Positions 24,801 to 37,800 of a stretch of 64,000 nucleotides of DNA are shown in pieces; within the stretch, counting starts at the first letter, position 1; each line of letters starts with the position of its first letter. The notes under the pieces are model-generated. The model was not told the origin of the DNA, did not search any database, and was given only the letters and a program-made list of their open reading frames with translations. The stretch lies in NCBI GenBank assembly GCA_963669155.1, contig OZ022593.1, forward strand, positions 3,388,655 through 3,452,654. The letters run 5' to 3'. The stretch is from Arbacia lixula (taxonomy: Eukaryota; Echinodermata; Echinoidea; Arbacioida; Arbaciidae). The translations under genes and the position numbers were made by a program.

Positions 24801-27800
24801 AAGACACCATGATGCTTACCTCATAGGTGGTGGGGAGGGGGTTGGAGTCTCTCTGGAAGAGAGAGAAGCCGTTGGTGCGGCGCGCCTCTCTGATCGCTGA
24901 CTCCGGCATGGACTTAGAGAAGCCCAGCCCGCTCCACAGATCGGTGGGTACGCGAACCTCAGGAGCAACGGGCTTCTTCTTCATGGCTGGGAACGAAGGA
25001 ATGATGGAGAGAAGGATGGAATGGAAGTATTACTACATGGTACAAACTTACATAAAAACGTGTTGGGATTAAGACTAATGGCACCACTGGTTTCTTCATG
25101 GCTGGGATGGAGGGAACGAAGGGAGAATGGAGAGAAGGATGGAATGGAAGTATTACTACATGGTACAAACTCACATAAAAACGTGTTGGGATTTAGACTA
25201 ATGCCGCCACTGGTTTCTTCATGGATGGGACAGAGGGAACGAAGGAAGAGTGGAGAGAAGGATGGAATGGAAGTATTACTACATGGTACAAACTCACATA
25301 AAAACGTGTTGGGATTTAGACTAATGCCGCCACTGGTTTCTTCATGGATGGGACAGAGGGAACGAAGGAAGAGTGGAGAGAAGGATGGAATGGAAGTATT
25401 ACTACATGGTACAAACTCACATAAAAACGTGTTGGGATTTAGACTAATGGCACCACTGGTTTCTTCATGACTGGGATGGAGGGAACGAAGGAAGAATGGA
25501 GAGAAGGGTGGAATGGAAGCATTAAATCATGATACTCACTCTACTAGTCGGGACTTGACTCTTCTATCTCACTTCTATCTCAAAAGCAATACAGTTTGTA
25601 GACATTTCAAATTCCATAAAGGCCATAAAGTTTTTATATCAAAATCATCAATAATAGGTAGGTTACTGGCAAGCTAAGAGTAAATCTTCAAAATTGTCAT
25701 ATTTCTGTTTGACCCACCTTCTCATAGGCCCTGAAAGAAAAGAAGATAGTCAAATGAAGAATTACCTTTTGTTGCCAAGAACTTCTTCTTGTCATAATCA
25801 TCTCCACTTCCTCCTCCATATGGAGCCCCTGCGAGCTCCTTGTCTCCCTCCTCCTGGAGTCCCGTGTCTCCCTGTGTCTCCTGCTGGCGCTCCCGTCTTC
25901 TCTCCCTCCGTTCGCACCCAGGAGCCCTCTTGTCTGAGCTGTCAGAATCGCAGCCAGACTCCGAGGACCTCCTGCCATACCCACTGCAAGGAGAAAGCAT
26001 TGAGGACACAGAGGTTACCAAGAGGGCAAGAATAGAATACTCTGTCTCCCACTCTCTCCACAGGGTTCCCTGATTTTTCCCTCATGAAGTCTTAAAATTC
26101 AATGATAACCCATTTCCAGTTCCACATGTTTTCTATTCCTGAAAATAAAAAAAACCCTGTGAAATATATGGTGCATCCATTAGTTGTAGCCATACACAAT
26201 AAATAAGGAGAAATGAAGGAAAAAATGAGAGCAAGTTAAACCAAAACTTTCAAAAAAATGACACACATGGCCTCATATCATTTGACCTTTTGACCCCTAG
26301 ATGACCTCATGTAGTATTACCCAAGGCTCATTTGTACCAAGTATGAACACAATTGATGCAGAAATAAAGAAAATGAGAGCAAGTTAAACCAGCACTTTAA
26401 CATTTTTGCAACAGACTAACACACATGAAAAGTGATTACTAGGTCTCAGCCGAACTTTGTTCAGGCGAGACAATAATGAGGGAGAAGTAAACTTACTTCA
26501 GCGTGACGCTGCCACTACTAGAGAAGAGTGAGAGGGACGCTTCCTCTGGGGTCAGTGACCTTCGACCCCCTCCCAGCATGGTGGTCAGGTCGTGGCTGCT
26601 GCTGTTTGGCGAGAAGCTCGTCTTCTGCACAAGAGATCAAGCATACCATTTAACCTTTCAAGTTCCATGCACTAACAGCTTCATTTCAGTAAATCAATTT
26701 CTTGCATATGAGACCAAAACGGTTAACTCTACACATACCAGATTTTGTGATTCCCCATGCATCTGAATTGCAGTACCCATACAACTTGAATCTGTTTCCA
26801 ATGTCAAAGAGAAAAATCCTTCACCATACAGCTATTTAAGCTGAAGGATGTACAGTTCTGTATGTGTTACTTTTCCTCTCTCATGACCAGACAGATAGTT
26901 GCAAAATCTGTCAAATTTGTACAAATGTAAATCATCAAATAACTTTGATTTTATAAAAAAGGGCAAATCAAAACTGAGTGAACTAGAGTAATTTGACTGC
27001 CACGCAGTCGATAAATATGCCTCCGCCTCTTTGCTAGCTCTATTTAGATTTATTCTCAGAAATCTTATGTTTTATGGGCAATGTACCCAGTCTAATCTAA
27101 TCTAAATCTATCCTTGTATCAAATTTGTTTAAAATTAGCCAATTTTGGGTAAGTTCATTGACCCTTGACCTCTCAGGAATTTTTCCCAAACTTTTACAGT
27201 CTACCTCCATGAAGTGATGCATCTCTGTACCATGTTTGGTCTGAAATGAAACATTAGATTTGGATTCAATGTGAAAAATATCTATTTGAGGGCAATTTTT
27301 TAGCTAATTCTGACCTTTCCCCACTGACCTTTCACCAAAAATATCATCAGTCTACCACCAAGTAGTAATGCATCTTTGTACCATGTTTAATTAGAATTAC
27401 ATCCTTGGATTTGGATTTATTGTGAACAAGGTCAAATTTTCACAAAGTTCATTGACCTTTGACCTCCTGCAGAATTGACCTTTATCTTACACACTTCATT
27501 GGTTTCTTGCCATACACACATGTACCAAGTTTGAATCAAATCTGGTTAGCGGTTCTCAAGATATTGCGTAAATGGATACGGGACGGACGAACGGACAAAC
27601 TTTACAGACGGACGGACAACCCCAAAACATAATGCCTCTGGGCACTACGTGGGGGAGGCATAAAAACATTTTACACCTATACCAGATTAACAAGGAGTTG
27701 GTTAATTGAATTGATAACAATTCTAATCTCAGCTCTGTCCAGGGGATCCAAAACCTGCCCCACTTGTACCTGTTGGAATCCATCTCTTGGTGATGATCGC

Positions 27801-30800
27801 AGCACTACTAGCATACAACAAGGCAGTATGCACAAAAAGATCTGTAGCAATGAGGTTAGAGTTGGAATTATTATTTTGATTTCAAACCTACCCCCTCCCC
27901 CCCCCCACACACACACACGCAAACACACACACAACCGGACACACCACACACCTGCAGCTTGAGATTGCTTCTCTGGAAGGGCAACTTAGCACTGATTTTA
28001 GAGTTAGAGTTTTCTTTGTTTCTAGAAAGTGACACACCACGCACCTGCAGGTTGCGACTGCTACTCCGGAAGAGGCAACTTAGCACTGAGTTTAGAGTTA
28101 GATTTATCATCATTTCTAAGAGTGACACACCACACACATTTAGGTTGAGACCGCTACTCCAGAAGAGGCAACTTAGCACTGACATAAGAGTTAGATTTAT
28201 CATCATTTCTAAGAGTGACACACCACACACATGTAGGTTAAGACCACTACTCCAGAAGAGGCAACTTAGCACTGAGTTTAGAGTTATCATTGTTTCTAGG
28301 AAGTTCAACCAAACTCACCTGTCAGTTGAGACCGCTACTCCAGAAGAGGCAACTTAGCATTGAGTTTAAAGTTATCATTGTTTCTAGGAAGTTCAACCAA
28401 ACTCACCTGCATGTTGAGACTGCTGCTGGGGGAGAGGTTGCTGTTCTGTGCTAGCACCAGGTCCACAAAGCTCGTGGGACTCCTGGCAGCGCTAAGTCCA
28501 GGACCAAGACTGCTGCTGCTACTGCTACTGCTGCTTCCACCCACACCGGTCCCACTCACACCGGGCCCGCTCGGGTCCAGGTGTGACCCTAGCGTGGCTG
28601 GGTTCAGATGATGCGAGGTTTGGCCCAGCTGGCCGAGGGGGGGCGTGGGGAGGAGGTCAATTGGGCCTGGTTCCTGGCTCTGGCTTGTCATGATGGGTTT
28701 GACCTTGAGACCTGTAGAGGTCAAGTCAATTCAATACACTTACACATTTCATTCTGGAACCTACACAAGATGTAGACACTGGTGCACAAAAGCATTTAAG
28801 AAGAACAAAAAGGTATAAAATGATGATACAAAAGCATTAAAAAAGAACATAAAATTATAAAATGGTGTTCCAATGAAACCTGTATCAGACAGCTCAAGTG
28901 ATTTGATAAAATTTGTCTTTATGAGCAGTTGGTCTTCATGGACTGGAGGGTGTTTCACCAAGCTGTTCGTAAGTTACGAACGATTTTACAAATGACTGGT
29001 GATCCCTTCTTTTGCTAAATGCGTTACCACACTTTGTTCATTGAGAATCTGATTTAGCATAAGAAGGGATCACCAGTCGTTCGTAAAGTCGTTCGTAACT
29101 TACGAACAGCTTGATGAAACACCCCCCTTGTCACATTAATACATCTGTTTGCTTTCAAGAATTGGAGCCAAGGCCTCCAACTCTCACTGTGCCACAGAGC
29201 ACCATGCACATTATTGTTATGGTTCTTTATACATGCTAGTGTTCCGCTGCTTTGTACACTGCTTTTTGCATGCATGTATGCTGGCATTTATAATAGCAGT
29301 CATTGTTCATGCTTACTGCACTGTACTGAATGCTATGAATGCACTATTGTTCATAGCATCTCGTGTACCAGTTAATTGGCTTTTGGTCACGTGTCATGTG
29401 TCTACACCTGTCAGATTGACTTTTCTCAAGTAAATTAGCATTTTATCTTTGACATCATATCAGCAATATGCTTCCCCCCCCCCCCCCCCCCCCCGAAAGA
29501 AAGAAAGTTGTTTCATTGACTTTCTCGTACTATTTTGGTATCATAATAAAGCTGATAAAAAAATATTTTGTGCTATTACAGGTATTATAGGTTTCAAAAT
29601 AAAATGGTTAAAAAATGAACACACAGAAAATAAAGCGCAACTGAAAACAAAAGCGCAGGCCTCAAAATAAACTTGGCACAGGGCAGATTTGGGGCGGCAC
29701 AACGGGGATTAGCGGCATGGCACTGAGCTCTATTCAATGGGGCAGGCTATGAGTTAAGGAGAGAGGAGGTGAGCTGAGTTACCTATATCTGGCATTGGAG
29801 CCATCTGCATGCTCTTCAGCTGCATCATCAAGTCCTTCATGTGGTTGTTGTTATTGCACATGGCGTTCAGTTGACTGCGTGCAGCCATCTCACTCAGGTC
29901 CAGCTGAGCAAGCTGCGAGGTCACCGTCACCGGATCAGGCTTGGCAAAGCCAGGGGGAGGGGGTGGGGTGCGGGGGGATGTCATGTAGGAGGACGAGGGC
30001 GCGTTGGAGAACAAGGATTGGGCCAGGGTGGAGGGGTGTGTACTTGCGGTGCTGAAGAAGTCCTGTGGGAGAGGAGGCGGCGAGAGGTTCGCATTGAGGT
30101 TCATAGGGTGATTGGGTTGGGTGGGTTGGTGTTGGGCGGTGCGAACTTGACCTAGGGCATTCTGCATCTGTTGCATGGTGGCTTGGAGAGACTGGTGAGG
30201 TAGGAGCGTGGATGGAGGGGGTGGGAAGACTGGTGACGGGTGTTGGCTGGTGGTTGTTGTTGGTGGTGGTGGTGCTTGTGATTGCATGGGGGGATTCCCC
30301 TGTATCGTAGCTGCTTGCTGGATGGTGGCAGGAGTGGGATTATGGACAAACCCAGCCTGAATCGCAGCCACAGGTGTTGTATTGGCAGTGCCTTGAGGAA
30401 GTCCCCCTGGGACTCCTTGCACAGTCTGGTTGCCAGCAGTGGTAGCCAACCCTTGTTGGACACCTCCACTGGTCGAAGTAGACGGTCGACCCATCTGTAG
30501 CACCTGCGCATTTAAACTTGCAGCACTAGCAGCTTGCATGGCCACCAAGTTCTGATTACCAGGAAGTCCAACCTGGACACCCTGATTGGAGGGTAGTGCC
30601 GTCTGAGCAGCTGTTGCCTGAGAGACGGTGTGAACAGCTGTAGCAATGGTGGCAGCGGTGGGATTTGCCTGTGACATAGACGGGTTGGTTATGATGGGTG
30701 CGGAGACAGCAGGATTGGCAGCAAAGCTGACTGACCCTCGAGGGGATGTCAGCAGCAGAGGGTTGATGGGCTGGGACACCAGGACAGGAGTCACACCTGC

Positions 30801-31679
30801 TGTACCGGGCATTCCTGGGGAAGAACAGGAGAAGCATGCATACATCACGTTAACTCCTCCTAAGCCAGAAAGGATGTTGATCTACAGGATTAGCATGTAT
30901 GACTTGAGCCGAACAGGCCATTTGGCACTGTACGAGTTAGTGCTTAGAGTGCAGAGCAGACCTATAATATCTACCACAAAATCTTTGAAAATGCTATACT
31001 GCCCTACTATGACGAAAGGAAGCAAGTGACAAATCACTCAAATCTGGGTTATTGGTATTCTTAGATTGTACCCAGCATTTTTACACACGGCCAAAATCTG
31101 GACAAGAAATATCAATCTTGCTGTGAGATATTCAATCTAACATGATGTGGTGTTGAACTGAAGTGACAGACACATTTTGCTCATTTACAATTCATAAAAA
31201 TTCATACCAATTCAAAATCATAGTTTTCAATGCAAATCTAAGCATACACCATGTTGGCAAGGAGTGCCAAGTGCCAAGTAAAATGATGCTCTGTGGGTTA
31301 TGTGTGTAAAACCTGTACATCAATTGGAACATAATGGGTTAAAAGATGCAACTGCAGGGAACAAATGGTTAATGGTGCCACCCTGTTACAAAAGCAAAAA
31401 CAAGCAGAGAGATGGATAGAAAAAGGAGAAAGGTTGAAAGAGGAGAGAGATTGACATGGGGGGGGGGGGGGAGTGAGAGACGGGTAGAATAGGGGACAGA
31501 GAGAGAGAGAGATAGAGAAAGCGAGAGAAACAGAGAAAAGGGAAGCACAGAGTGAGGACGGCAGGAGGGGAGACAAACAAAATCAGAGAGAGGAGAATGT
31601 CAGGAGAGTGAGAGAAAGTTTTTGTTTTTTAGGGGGGTTAATATTAACAGAAAGAGAATAACAGATAAAGGGAGTGAGA

Positions 31680-31740
<61 letters not shown>

Positions 31741-31813
31741 AGAGAGAGAGAGAGAGAGGGGGGGAGAGAGAGAGAGAGAGAGAGAGGGGGGGAGAGAGAG
31801 AGAGAGAGGAGGG

Positions 31814-31875
<62 letters not shown>

Positions 31876-34800
31876 GACAGATATAGAGAGTGAAAGATGC
31901 CTAGAGACTACTAGAAATACAGCAATAGTGAGGGAGGGTAATAGAGATAAACAAACCAACAAAGCAAGAAAGATCACATAGAAATGGATGATGGGTGCTA
32001 GATTAAGTGACAGGGACTGATTTAGAGTTACAAAGAAAAGGAAAGTAAGAGGAATAGAGTAAGGAAGACAGACACGGGGAAAAAAACAGAGACACTATAC
32101 AATTAAGTGAAAGAACTGGATGTAGAGTCGATAATGACAGAGACCGAGAGGAGGAGGGTGGCCAACCTGAAGCCAGGGTTGTGGGGATGTTCTGAATGGT
32201 CCACTGTGCAGGTGTACCAGCCTGGTGGTGGTGGAGTGCGTTGAGGTTATTCAAGCTGGCTAGGCCATTGAGGGTAGGGAGCAGAGCGGTGCCAGTGGTC
32301 AGGCCTGCCAGACCCCCAGCAGCCGGCCTGTGGTGGCCCAGGAGACCTGTGGGTGAGGAGGGGGGGTGGGTGTGGAGTGATAGGAAGGGGTGCAGAGTGG
32401 GAGACAGGAACTGGTAGTTGCAGACACAAACCCTCATCAGTCAGTCAAATAAGACCCTTAACTCTTAACCTGCCGCTGTCGCACATTTGCAACCAAACTG
32501 TAACAGAGAAAACCTCCGGCACAGAAGGGTTCTATTACCGGCAAGTTAAGAGTTAAAGGGAAAATACTGTACTTCGGCCCAAACATTTTGAGCATTTGTG
32601 ACTTAATTACTAATTACTCCAAATGTGGATCATTTGAGGGCAAATAACTTTCAGCAAGTGTCTTAAATGGACAATATATGAATTTAAGACCACTGGCAAG
32701 AAGATTGCTCATGATCACCCTTTGAAGGCTTTTTTGTCTTCCCAGTACAGTACATGCCCGTTACCACTGGCAGCAAAAAAGAGTACAAATAATTTGTAAA
32801 AAAAAACAGCAAAAAGTGAAAGTTGCAAACACAGCCTGAAAGATTTTTTGAAACATCCTCCTTCAGAATATTATTTCTTGATCACTTTTTTTCAACAATA
32901 CATTTTTTTTTTGCTGGTGTTATAATGGTCCCATGCAAAATAATAATCAAAACTTGGTGATTGTTTGCCCATGATTAATGTGTGCTGCACACGCTAGAAT
33001 AGTGAAGCGTACATGTTTTGCACATATGCATTCCTTGCCACCAAATCCCCACAGTTTTGCTGACAGTTTTGATTGAAATCAAGAAGTCAGTAGGGTTGGT
33101 CCCTATGAATTCCACCATTACTAAATAAGCTCAAACTGTGATACGGTGCAGTGAATATTCAGGTGAGTAATTTCATTGTTACCATCATTTTCCTCCATGA
33201 AAACCAATTATTAGTCACTGAATTGCCCTGTCACCAATGTTTCATCAACATCAATTATTTTCATTACTTTTGGATAAATTTAAAAGAGAGATCACTGGAT
33301 GTGTGTATAGGTTACAATAAAAATACAATAAAAAAGTAATGCCCATATAAGAGGATCTTATTGAAACTGTTAGTTGCAAACTTGGCATAAAATTATCTGC
33401 TCCCAGTATCACAAAGAATGTTTCAATAGCAATTATATAAAGCAACTTGCTGTATGACAAAACATCACTGACATTCTATATATTGCAAGTCATAGCCAAA
33501 GTATAATTTTCAATTAAATCAATGCTACAATTAATTAGCTCCAATCATCATCGCATGCAAGTTTCAATGAGCTTATATTGCAACTATTTTTGTTGTAAGA
33601 ATTTACAGTAGATATCGATCGTATGACTGATTATAGCTCTTTGTGATTCAGGGACAAGCTCTGGGCCCTGTTGCATAAAACTTACCATTGATGGTAACTT
33701 TGCTACCAATGACAACTTCTATTGAAACCTTGAATTCGATTGGCTGTTGAAGAATGTTACCATGGTTGTTACCACTGATGGCAGAGCTACTCTTAACCCT
33801 TTGTGTGCCAGAAAAACTGCTACTCTATGGGAATTTTGTGTAGTAATTGTGACATAATCTGCAAGTGGCATGCTAAGGGTTAATGGTAAGTTTTATGCAA
33901 CAGGGCCCTGGTAGTGCTGGGAAATGCACACACAAACAGATATCAACAAACCCTCAGTGCATAGAAGATCAACCTAAGGACGATTAGTAAGGTAACCACG
34001 ACAAACAAACTGGATCATTAAGGATTTAGAGGGCGCTCCTTACCTAGCGCTCCAACGTTGTAGCCCTGGACGGGCAGGCAGGTTCCATTCATCCCGGGGG
34101 AAGGACAGGAGTTTGCGTTGACAGCGCAACTCTCACATTCCTGGCCCAGAAGGATCTGCCTGGCACGGTACATATTGGGAGCGTTCCTCTCTATGCTCTT
34201 CACTATGACGGACTGGAGGAGGAGGAGGGAAAGGGGGGGGGGGAGGGGGAGGGTAAAGGAGAAAGAGGGTATCAACATACATCCACACAAATACAATCTA
34301 GAGCATTTTTCTCTATGTTCCTCACTATGACTACAATGGGTTGCAGAATACTCTACATTGACAAATTCTCAAATTACAATATCATAAATACAACTTGAAG
34401 AATTTCTCTTTGTCATGATGGACTATAGCAGCATTTGCAGGAAAATGAGGGTTAAATTATTTCACATTGAAAAATCTCAAAATCCATTCCCATGAATATA
34501 ATTAACATGCTGATACAACTTTGCAAAATACACAACTTTAAGAAGAGGGCACTGCAGATTGATCAGGTGAGCCTTCGCTCACACAATACTATAAACAAGA
34601 CAGACATAGTGCGGAGTGGAACCATAAACAAATGCTTTAAAATAATTATACTTAATTTATCAGTTCAGTTTGAGATTTATTTATATTCATGTTCATTTGA
34701 TCATATTTGTTTGCAAGCAAGTGTTTTTTTGTAAAATCCCTTGTATTTTTTTTTAAAGTGAAAATTAGAGACCTTTAGAGGGAATGATGAAATTGAGTTA

Positions 34801-37800
34801 AGCGTCACAGGGCGATATTTGGCAAACAAAACAAAAGATATAGAAATATCTACAACCTACCGGACTACCACATTGATAAATGACAGAGCATGTTTATCCT
34901 TGAATAATCTAATCAAAAGTGCAACGAGGTGAAACACGGTACAATATATGGATCATTATTACAATTCACACAAATATCCTCACTTACGATTCCAAAATAC
35001 TTCCAACAGAAGGGAGGAAAGAAAACATAATATACACCTTCAATCACAAATATGCAGAATGTCAAATAAGAATTAATTCTATATTTGTTTTTTGTCTACA
35101 CTAGAATGGAAGGACATATTTCTCTTCTTGCCTGAATCCTGCCACCACTCCCCCCTCCACACTCTTTAACCCATATACTCCCACAATTTTTAGACCAGTG
35201 CTCTCAGCCAGAAACAAGATTATTTTGGGCTACCCGGGCACTGTACCTGTGCACCATGCATGTGCGCACTATCCATAAACAAAGGGTGAATATCGATCAT
35301 AACTGGTTGCTCACGAGCGCTGCTATTGTCATGATATTGTTCACTACATATTTCACATTCTTACTGAAAACAAGCCGCTAGTACATGCAATGTGAACTGT
35401 GGTGTAAGAATCTCCTTTAGAGACGGATATACAATGTTTAATAAAATCCTTCTTAAACATCTTTTCTCAAGAAATACCACAAGTATGATTCTGAATCATA
35501 GCTAAACAATTGAACTACTGATTGCACATATCAACATCAAGCAATTATAATGAAAGCGTACTAAATACAGGCTTAAAACAAACGTAGGCCAGTATGTTTC
35601 TGGGTTTCTAAGTAGGAAACTTGGAACCCTGGAATACCCAGTTCCTGTAATAAGCACATTAACACCTTCATGTTTCAGGCATGTAACTGCATGGACATTA
35701 TTTCATTCCCTCAAATAGATTCCAGCTCTGCTCAGTTTTCTTTTCATGAGGAAATGATCCACCTATTCAATGTAATGTATTGTACCACAAGTCAATTGTC
35801 CCCACATAAGACATGTATGTAACTACACATGTAACAGCAGTTTACATTTCCGTCTCAGCGGCCTATTATGTAACAAAAATAGCACTAAAAAAAACTAGAG
35901 CAATTCGACTGCCACGCAGTCGATAAATATGCCTCCGCCTCTTTGCTATTCTCAGAAAATGTGTATGTTTGGTGGGCAATGTACTATTGCTCCTATGTGA
36001 AATTAAAATATCACATTCTGTTTTTTCAAGTTTAGCCAAGTTTGGCAATGTTCATTGACTTTTGACCTCTTACTTCTTTGACTTCCAATCTAACCAGTCT
36101 GTCTAAATCCATCCTTGTATCAAGTTTGTTTAAAATTAGCCAATTTTGGGTGAAGTTCATTGACCTTTGACCTTTCAGGAATTTTACCCAAACTTCACCA
36201 ATCTACCTCCATGAAGTGATACATCTCTGTACTATGTTTGGTTTGAATTGAATCATTAGTATTGGTTACAATGTGAAAAATATCTATTTGGGGGCAATTT
36301 TTAGCCAATTTTGGCAAAGTTCATTGACCTTTGATCCCTGACCTTTGAGAAATTTCACCAAAAATGTCATCAGTCTAGTAGTGATCCATCTTTGCACCAT
36401 GTTTGGTTGGTATTGCTCCATCGGATTTTCATATTTTTTTGAAAATTATCACTTTGAGGGCAATTTTTAGCTAATTTTTGGCAAAGTTCATTGACCTTTG
36501 ACCTTTGAACTCTCCAGCAATTTCACCAACAAGGTCACAAGTCTACCCAAAAGTAGTGATCCATCGTTTCACTATGTTTGGTTGGAATTGCACCATTGGA
36601 TTTGGATTTATTGTGAAAAATTAAGGGTTTGGGGCAATTTCTAGCCAATTTTGGCGAAGTTCATTGAACTTTGACCTCTGAACTTTCAGTAATTTTAACA
36701 AAAATGTCACCAGTCTATCCCCAAGTAGTGATCTATCTTTGTACCATGTTTAATGAGAATTGCATTCTTGGATTTGGATTTATTGTGAAAAAGGTCAATT
36801 TTTGGCAAATTTTCACAAATTTCATTGACCTTTGACCTCTGACCTTTCAGGAATTTTACCAAAAGTGTCACCAGTCTATCCCCAAGTAGTGATCCATCTT
36901 TGTACCATGTTTAATGAGAACTGCATTCTTGGATTTTGATTTATTGTGAAAAAGGTCAATTTTTGGCAAATTTTCACAAATTTCATTGACCTTTGACCTC
37001 TGAACTTTCAGGAATTTTACCAAAAGTGTCACCAGTCTATCCCCAAGTAGTGATCCATCTTTGTACCATGTTTAATGAGAATAGCATCCTTGGATTTGGA
37101 TTTATTGTGGAAAAGGTCATTTTTGGGCAATTTTTACAAAGTTCATTGACCTTTGACCTTTGACCTCAATCAGATTTGACCTCAATTTTACACACTTCAT
37201 TAGTTTCATGCAATACATACATGTACCAAGTTTGAAGCAAATCTGCTGAACGGTTCTCAAGATATTGCCTAAACGGATTCGGGACGGACGGACGGACGTA
37301 CAGACGGACGGACGTACGTACGGACGGACGGACGGACGGACGGACGGACGGACGGACGGACGGACGGACGGACAACCCGAAAACATAATGCCTCCGGCCA
37401 CTTCGTGGCGGAGGCATAAAAAACCCTTTTTATTTCTCTCCCCGTTTCAATAAATGGTTCCATTGTGACCAAGTTGCAGACTTTTGTCAATACACAATGG
37501 TTTCTCTCTCTTTCTCTCTCTCTCTCTGTATCTCTCTGTCTCTGTCTCTCTGTCTCTGTCTCTGTCCGTCTGTCTCTGTCTCTGTCTCTGTCTCTCACTC
37601 TCTGTCTCTCTCATTCTGCTAACATTATCTTCTGTGTTCTGTTGCTAAGATGTCTCTGTTGGATTGTTGACATAAAGACACAGTATGTGCAAACACTCAA
37701 CTTTCCAGCCAACTAGTCACTTTCTTCTGTTTCTCTGTTTGCTTTGGTGCAGAAGAATGTGGGTCTTGGGATGTTACTTAAAAAGGAAGAAAATTTAAGT

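Larger units (their letters stand above)
21886..26496 (-). other. BICC1 introns in the 3' half of the gene
   Basis: The introns are 21886-22682, 22783-23201, 23381-24097, 24264-24819, 24987-25765 and 25984-26496. The third holds a solitary hairpin end of the DR1-rich element family (23914-23944). The fourth holds a tRNA-derived SINE, and the fifth a 123-bp minisatellite. Diverged text like the DR1-rich family (TTTGACCTTTTGACCCC) occurs near 26280. The first contains short TTCAAGAC repeats near 22230-22270. Confidence 0.55.
26625..28406 (-). other. BICC1 intron with a hairpin-ended element and a junction minisatellite
   Basis: This 1782-bp intron holds the element at 26983-27662, a C/CA-rich microsatellite at 27893-27934 and the ~93-bp minisatellite at 27947-28405. 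The rest is A+T-rich. Confidence 0.7.
32347..34043 (-). other. BICC1 intron with three MITEs
   Basis: Contains the TTAA-flanked MITE at 32458-32556 and the nested pair at 33663-33908 / 33793-33883. The remainder (about 32560-33650) is A+T-rich with no recognised feature. Confidence 0.7.

Noticed and set aside
25021-25470. 149-codon + strand open frame with regular repeats
   Set aside because: It arises because the 123-bp minisatellite period is divisible by three. The meaningful similarity is on the - strand, to the BICC1 exon edge.
31600-31977. Ser/Leu-rich and Arg/Glu-rich open frames on both strands
   Set aside because: Caused by (GA)n and (GACA)n microsatellites; the same applies at 10.0-10.5, 14.3-14.6, 37.5 and 40.4-40.8 kb.
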